A stretch of DNA of 64,000 nucleotides from Bacteroides intestinalis (GTDB lineage Bacteria; Bacteroidota; Bacteroidia; Bacteroidales; Bacteroidaceae), in contig NZ_CABJDN010000009.1 in NCBI RefSeq assembly GCF_902364365.1, positions 261,182-325,181 on the forward strand. The letters run 5' to 3'. Position 1 is the stretch's first letter; every line of letters begins with the position of its first letter. The position numbers and the translations under genes were made by a program. The notes beneath the pieces are model-generated. The model was not told the origin of the DNA. It made no database searches and was given only the letters and a program-made list of their open reading frames with translations. Positions 59,962-64,000 of this stretch are shown here, piece after piece.

Positions 59962-60654
59962 ATGTTGAAATTGAAACAGTTAGTATCTAATCTTTATCAC
60001 TTTGCCTTTGGGAAAGAAGTGCATACCAACGGTATGAATGCCGATGGTACTATGAGTGTGGCGGCTGGAGATCCTACGTTGAGTGTAACTCCGTTGAAAG
60101 GTCTTGAAATGTTACCAGATAGGATTCCGTGTGAAAATTCAATGTTAGACATTTCTAAGTATAAACAATCTGAGAATCCCTTAATATTTACTGTTGAAGG
60201 CTCCTCTATGTCACCTGAAGACATCTCTAATGGTGATAAATTACTATGCAGAAAAGTAGATGCCGACGCAGCAAAATTAATCGGGAAAGGAAAATTTGTG
60301 GTTATTGCTGTTGATAAGGAATACTATGAATCTAAAAACAAAGAGTTGAAGTTTGATTATAAGTTGCGTCATACCTTATTGAAAGTTCCGGTAGAAAGCT
60401 CTATCGAGAAATTGATAGACTCTTTGAAAAAAATAACCAATAGTATCTTTTTGGAAGAAAACCAAAAGAACTTAGAAATCAAGTATAATGAGGCTATTGG
60501 GTTTTATAAAGACAAGAAAGAACTTATGTTATCGGTTACTTATCGTAAAGGGAATTTGCGCTATTCTTTCCATCCGGTTGATTTAATACAGTACGTTGCT
60601 GAATATGTATTAAAACATAACGGAGAAGAATGGAGAGCTAAAAAACTTGAATAG
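59962..60654 (+). CDS. S24/LexA-like protein, 230 aa
   Basis: The region around residue 80 reads FTVEGSSMSPEDISNGDKLL, the S24 (LexA/UmuD/repressor) signature with the serine of GSSMS. It is followed by KGKFVVIAVDKEYYESKNKE. There is no obvious N-terminal helix-turn-helix, unlike a classical repressor. The C-terminal 100 residues are unrelated and helical. It overlaps operonically with the membrane protein 4 bp downstream. A damage- or stress-responsive sensor is possible but unproven. Confidence 0.65.
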   Translation: MLKLKQLVSNLYHFAFGKEVHTNGMNADGTMSVAAGDPTLSVTPLKGLEMLPDRIPCENSMLDISKYKQSENPLIFTVEGSSMSPEDISNGDKLLCRKVDADAAKLIGKGKFVVIAVDKEYYESKNKELKFDYKLRHTLLKVPVESSIEKLIDSLKKITNSIFLEENQKNLEIKYNEAIGFYKDKKELMLSVTYRKGNLRYSFHPVDLIQYVAEYVLKHNGEEWRAKKLE

Positions 60655-60658
60655 AAAA

Positions 60659-61396
60659 ATGTCTGGAATAGAATGTATTAATCTACTTGCATTCATACAA
60701 TTTATAATTGCTTTTGACTTTGGATTATACTATCTTGATAACAAGCATGTACTGACTGAAATTTATCGTAAATATCAGAAAGATTTAAAGTTGTCGGTAC
60801 GGGCGGTATTGTCTCGTGCTAATGATATTATAACAGAGAGTCTAAAAAGTGAGAATAGTGAATGTATATTAAATAGTGCCTATTTAGATAAGGCATATCG
60901 CCGTTTAAAATATCTGACTGATGAAAACCAACTTGATTTGGAAGGTTGTGGTTTCATCGGATTATATGCTGGATTATACGGTTTCTTATGCTTGTTTTGT
61001 ATCGGGATGTTTGGGTCTCAACATGAAGCACTTGTAAAAACTTATATTTTAGTAACTTCTCAGATAGTTTTAGTTATAGAGCTATTTATATCGGGCTATA
61101 ACCTTTATCAAGAAGATTGTAGGAAATATAGTAGAAATCTATGGTCAAATATTAGATTTATATTTTTTATTACGCTATTTGTAGTTGGAATTGTTAGCTT
61201 TGATTGGACTTATAAGTTTTTCTCTGAATTTGAGTTCCCGTTTGTTGTTATAAGTCTGATTGTATTGCTCTTTCCCCTCATTCTATTCATAGGGCATATA
61301 GTAATTTCTCGTATAATAGTAACATTTGTAATAATAAAATGTAGGTATTATTTATACAAAGTAGAGAAATGCTTGCAAGTTCAAGATATATCATAA
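60659..61396 (+). CDS. Membrane protein with paired helices, 245 aa
   Basis: Starting at MSGIECINLLAFIQFIIAFD, it has a first hydrophobic segment, a soluble helical region (residues about 20-100), then helices at GFIGLYAGLYGFLCLFCIGM, TYILVTSQIVLVIELFIS, IRFIFFITLFVVGIV and FPFVVISLIVLLFPLILFIG. The layout resembles small membrane effectors paired with cytosolic sensors. It directly follows the S24-like gene, and a strong terminator ends the unit. No family recognised. Confidence 0.65.
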   Translation: MSGIECINLLAFIQFIIAFDFGLYYLDNKHVLTEIYRKYQKDLKLSVRAVLSRANDIITESLKSENSECILNSAYLDKAYRRLKYLTDENQLDLEGCGFIGLYAGLYGFLCLFCIGMFGSQHEALVKTYILVTSQIVLVIELFISGYNLYQEDCRKYSRNLWSNIRFIFFITLFVVGIVSFDWTYKFFSEFEFPFVVISLIVLLFPLILFIGHIVISRIIVTFVIIKCRYYLYKVEKCLQVQDIS

Positions 61397-61429
61397 GATT
61401 AAGACTTGATGTAATTTTTTCAAGCTGAG

Positions 61430-61467
61430 AGCCGAGCTATTACACGGATAGCTCGGCTTGTTTTTTT
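61430..61467 (+). terminator. Rho-independent terminator of the S24/membrane unit
   Basis: AGCCGAGCTAT (61430-61440) pairs perfectly with ATAGCTCGGCT (61448-61458) and is followed by TGTTTTTTT. It also separates this unit from the convergent Rhs-associated remnants. Confidence 0.9.
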
Positions 61468-61484
61468 AAAAAAAGAGGGAAAGG

Positions 61485-61830
61485 TTACTTAGGTAGATGA
61501 TATTTGTCCTTTATATGCTCGGCCACGTGTTCGACTTCTGGGAACAACGTTGATTTGTCTATGCCGAGGGCTTCAAGCTGCTTCCTGATCTTCTGCTTCT
61601 GCGCTTTATTGATGATGTACACTTTGTAGCTGAAGTTGAGTGATGCTGGTTGGCTTTTATTGCCATTGATACCATAAAGGAAAAATGCCCCGGACTGCCG
61701 GATTATGCGAGGATTGTCAAACATCGGTTTTACACAAAAGACTCTCTCGATATCCTTTGAGTCAATCACATTCTGAAAATGGGGTTTCTCGTACTTAATT
61801 TCATGCAGAAGATAGGCTATGTCTGGTTCA
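61485..61830 (-). pseudogene. C-terminal fragment of an FRG-domain protein
   Basis: The fragment reads RIIRQSGAFFLYGINGN and ends KQLEALGIDKSTLFPEVEHV, matching the end of FRG-domain proteins, a common toxin/defence-associated family. No start exists: upstream it runs in a different frame into the GIY-YIG tip at a CG-repeat (CGCGCGCG) near 61833. It appears to be the tail of an earlier toxin or immunity gene left after tip replacement. Confidence 0.65.
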
Positions 61831-62300
61831 TCGCGCGCGAACGATTCTGATTATGAGGACTAACATCCATTATTTGCTGTTCAAAATGCCTTAGTACATG
61901 GTTTTGTTCTTTCCTGGTTGTAGCTGTTCCCATATCAACCTCATAAAATGTTATTGTGTATTCTCCAGTTTCTATCATTTGTTTTGCTGTTTGATGATTA
62001 TTCGATTCTAATCTTTCTCCAATATTTATAGCAGAACCTACGTAACCATCACCATTTGGTAGCTTGATATGGTAAACACCTGAATATGTTGGTGCATTTG
62101 GAATAAGCAAATATAACCCGAAATAATCACAACTTATATTGGTGTCACTGACATATCCGTATAAGTTTAGTATTCTCCCTCCAAGTCCAATCGGATCTTG
62201 CGAGATACACATCCTCATCTACAGCGAGTAGTACCTAAAACGATTATAGCTTAATTCTATAGCCTTGTCGTACTCTTGTCCCTGGGAACCAAAATTACAA
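61817..62300 (-). pseudogene. Displaced Rhs core end with GIY-YIG nuclease tip
   Basis: From about 62295 the frame resembles the Rhs core (GQEYDKAIELSYNRFRYYSL), then has a stop codon, and resumes from 62218 with MRMCISQDPIGLGG, the standard core end. The tip reads SGVYHIKLPNGDGYVGSAIN, a clear GIY-YIG nuclease start, and RHFEQQIMD with a late NQNR. It lacks its own full core, so it is an orphan tip that could be recombined onto the intact Rhs gene to its right. Confidence 0.75.
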
Positions 62301-62306
62301 AAACGT

Positions 62307-62771
62307 TCACCAATGCTCCTTAATTTTCGTTCCTTTTATTGTAAAACCGATTTTAAATAAATTATCTAAAGCAAAAATTATAGCAGCTTCTATATAATCT
62401 TGTATATTGTCAAACTTACTATAGTCAAAATTAATAATATAATTATGTTTTTCAATATCTTTATAAATGGGTTGATATGAAGTGCATTTTTTATCAATGC
62501 CCCATACGATTTGCTCTTTTGTTGGAATGGGTATGTCTATTGATATATATTTTTCCAAATCTTTCGTATAGGTAATTCCTTTTTTACTTATTAATATAGA
62601 ACTTAGATACGAGGCACTTGAATATATAACATTAATAAAAACAACCCAATTTCCCAATAAATCGTTATCAATAAATTTAGTTTTTTTGGTTAGATAAGCC
62701 TCCGCTTTTGGATTCTCAATATTAAAATCTGTGTTCATTAATTGTGAACTATATACTATTTTAAATTTCAT
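62307..62771 (-). CDS. Probable immunity protein for the Rhs toxin, 154 aa
   Basis: It begins 2 bp after the Rhs gene ends, the standard position of a cognate immunity gene. The protein (MKFKIVYSSQLMNTDFNIEN, EQIVWGIDKKCTSYQ, IEAAIIFALDNLF) is AT-rich, alpha/beta and matches no known family to my eye. Immunity proteins are highly variable, so position is the main evidence. Confidence 0.7.
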   Translation of the reverse strand: MKFKIVYSSQLMNTDFNIENPKAEAYLTKKTKFIDNDLLGNWVVFINVIYSSASYLSSILISKKGITYTKDLEKYISIDIPIPTKEQIVWGIDKKCTSYQPIYKDIEKHNYIINFDYSKFDNIQDYIEAAIIFALDNLFKIGFTIKGTKIKEHW

Positions 62772-62773
62772 AA

Positions 62774-64000
62774 TTAGCTATTTCTTTGATAAGATTTCTT
62801 TTTTTCCCTATTTAAGGGAAGTCGTTCTCCTTTATTTCTTCTCTTTCTTACTTCTTTTGCTTCTGCTCCAATTGCTTTTCGAGTAGAAGTATATCCCAAA
62901 TCTCTATATTCTTCTGCAAAGGCATTTGGGTATTGTCTTTTTGCAGCCCTTTCACTATTATGCATCCTTCTGTTCTTGTTACTTAAGGTAGGCATTACAT
63001 CGTCTGATTTAGCTTTTCCTATCTTTAATACTTTTGTTTTGGTTGCGTCTTCATAAATAATGTAAAGTTTGAAATTTGCTTTTGCTGTAAGGGAATTCAA
63101 GTGAGCAAGTCCAAAAGGATCAATTAATTGATTACTATCACTTACATACGCATAAAAATTAGGTTCTCCGCTTGCTAATCCAATCGGATCTTGCGAGACA
63201 TACATGCCCATCTTCGGCGAGTAATACCTGAACCTGTTGTACGCCAGCCCTGTTTCCCGGTCATAATACTGCCCCTGGAACAGGAACGGTACCATCCCCT
63301 TGTTGCCGGTCTCCTCGATGACGTTCCCGTCCATGTCGAGCACCCGGCTCCACACCTCTTTGCCCTCGGTGTCGTATGCCTCCGTTGGTGTTCCGAGCTG
63401 GTCGGTCAGTATCGAGTAGGACCTGCCTTCCTTTATCATTGCCACCGGCACGAAGGACTCCTCGTCGAAGAGCCATACCGTCATGTCGCGGCGTTCCGTG
63501 TCCGTGTGCCACCTGTCCTCCACGACGGAGTATTCCCTGTGCTGCTTCCACTGGTGCAGCGGCACGTTGCCGTTCCACACCCACCGCGTCACGGTCGTGC
63601 CGAAGCTCTTGGAGAGCCTGCGCCCGAGCGCGTCGTATGTGAACTCCACCTCCCTCTTGTCGGGCCGCACCACCTTTGCCAGAGAGCCGTCGGCGTTCCA
63701 CCGGTATCTCCAGTGGTCCTTCTTGCCGTCAAGCCACCTTCCCGTGCCGAGGTAGCGTTCCGTCAGGTTGCCGTCCGCGTCGTACTCGCAGTGCCATTCG
63801 CCGTCCTGCTCCAGCCGTCCGCCACCAAGGTAACGGCGCAGCCTCATGTCCGGGTCGGGATACAGGTTTCCCGTCTGGTCGCTCTTCCTCCACTGCACCC
63901 TGCCGTCGGGGTATTCCGCCCTTTCGAGCTGCCCCGTCGGGGTATAGGAGTAGCGTGTCTCGCCACGCCTGCTGTCCTCCACGGACAACAGCCTGTCGGC
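62774..64000 (-). CDS. Rhs-repeat polymorphic toxin (C-terminal part; continues past window)
   Basis: The visible part has YD/Rhs repeats (RYSYTPTGQLERAEYPDGRV, EFTYDALGRRLSKSFG) and the conserved core end YYSPKMGMYVSQDPIGLA, after which the variable tip starts. The tip (FKLYIIYEDATKTKVLKIGK, RRMHNSERAAKRQYP, GAEAKEVRKRRNKGERLP) looks like a GIY-YIG-type nuclease. The core is GC-rich and the tip AT-rich, with the switch near 63190. The frame is open to the right edge. It is probably delivered by a T6SS, in view of the nearby TssD gene. Confidence 0.88.
   Translation of the reverse strand, partial: ADRLLSVEDSRRGETRYSYTPTGQLERAEYPDGRVQWRKSDQTGNLYPDPDMRLRRYLGGGRLEQDGEWHCEYDADGNLTERYLGTGRWLDGKKDHWRYRWNADGSLAKVVRPDKREVEFTYDALGRRLSKSFGTTVTRWVWNGNVPLHQWKQHREYSVVEDRWHTDTERRDMTVWLFDEESFVPVAMIKEGRSYSILTDQLGTPTEAYDTEGKEVWSRVLDMDGNVIEETGNKGMVPFLFQGQYYDRETGLAYNRFRYYSPKMGMYVSQDPIGLASGEPNFYAYVSDSNQLIDPFGLAHLNSLTAKANFKLYIIYEDATKTKVLKIGKAKSDDVMPTLSNKNRRMHNSERAAKRQYPNAFAEEYRDLGYTSTRKAIGAEAKEVRKRRNKGERLPLNREKKKSYQRNS

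Noticed and set aside
63376..63755. Long plus-strand reading frames opposite the Rhs gene (Arg/Ser/Pro-rich).
   Set aside because: They mirror the GC-rich Rhs core, have low-complexity composition and no family resemblance.
1..64000. tRNA or rRNA genes as integration targets.
   Set aside because: No cloverleaf or conserved rRNA segment was recognised on either strand.

Overview
The window looks like Bacteroidales DNA (Bacteroides/Phocaeicola/Parabacteroides type). Most genes lack a Shine-Dalgarno sequence but have A-rich stretches before the start. Promoters carry the TAnnTTTG -7 box of the Bacteroidetes primary sigma factor, and many proteins belong to families typical of Bacteroidales mobile elements. 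About 5 kb of ordinary chromosome is followed by roughly 58 kb of integrative/conjugative-element (ICE)-like DNA that runs off the right edge. No integrase that clearly belongs to the ICE, and no VirB4 or VirD4 homologue, is visible, so the element is probably incomplete here.

Layout. 1-5031: chromosomal genes (lytic transglycosylase, MgtC-like protein, a two-gene DNA-repair/radical-SAM pair) and a tyrosine recombinase whose stop codon lies inside one arm of a 15-bp inverted repeat. The other arm is 280 bp downstream, so this looks like an invertible promoter. 5331-6128: gene-free DNA with several palindromes, probably near the left end of the element. 6129-12903: small accessory genes (SSB, LPD11-like, Api92/YubB-like, unknowns), each behind a long structured leader. 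13078-20671: a degenerate serine recombinase facing a mobilisation operon (lipoprotein, small proteins, membrane protein, frameshifted DNA-binding-like protein, MobV-type relaxase with a candidate oriT, OmpA-like outer-membrane protein). 20801-24668: histone H1-like gene and more leader-gene units. 24723-40915: a leftward operon of about 16 kb for transfer and DNA processing (primase, ArdC-type antirestriction, double-OB protein, two wall hydrolases, two similarly built VirB5-like exported proteins, membrane proteins), one gene of which is split by an A9 frameshift. 41137-45560: M23 peptidase, two phosphoribosyltransferases, a SLOG protein and a DHFR/RibD-like protein. 45995-49290: a cassette containing a Panacea toxin-antitoxin module, bounded by 378/379-bp direct repeats about 99% identical. 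49323-56765: a giant methylase-helicase gene interrupted exactly before helicase motif VI by a complete 2463-bp group II intron. 57007-64000: cargo with a KAP-like P-loop NTPase, an orphan T6SS tube protein (TssD), an S24-like/membrane-protein pair, and an Rhs polymorphic-toxin locus with displaced toxin tips.

Most unusual signal. At least eleven, probably twelve, intergenic regions in the element share one modular architecture. (i) A leftward promoter of the form TTG-N17/18/20-TAnnTTTGC lies about 200 bp before the gene. (ii) Left of it, and so inside the predicted leftward RNA, is an array of TATAAAAGGG-like motifs. (iii) An AATCTTCC core carries a hairpin whose sequence changes but whose pairing is kept. 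(iv) Immediately before the rightward gene is a second covarying hairpin closed by CCCTT/AAGGG-type pairing and followed by a GGGAAA-A-rich start region. The genes behind these leaders are mostly unrelated (unknown proteins, LPD11, Api92-like, phosphoribosyltransferase, methylase-helicase). The leader family therefore looks like a shared regulatory or recombination module for accessory genes. I did not recognise it as a named RNA family.
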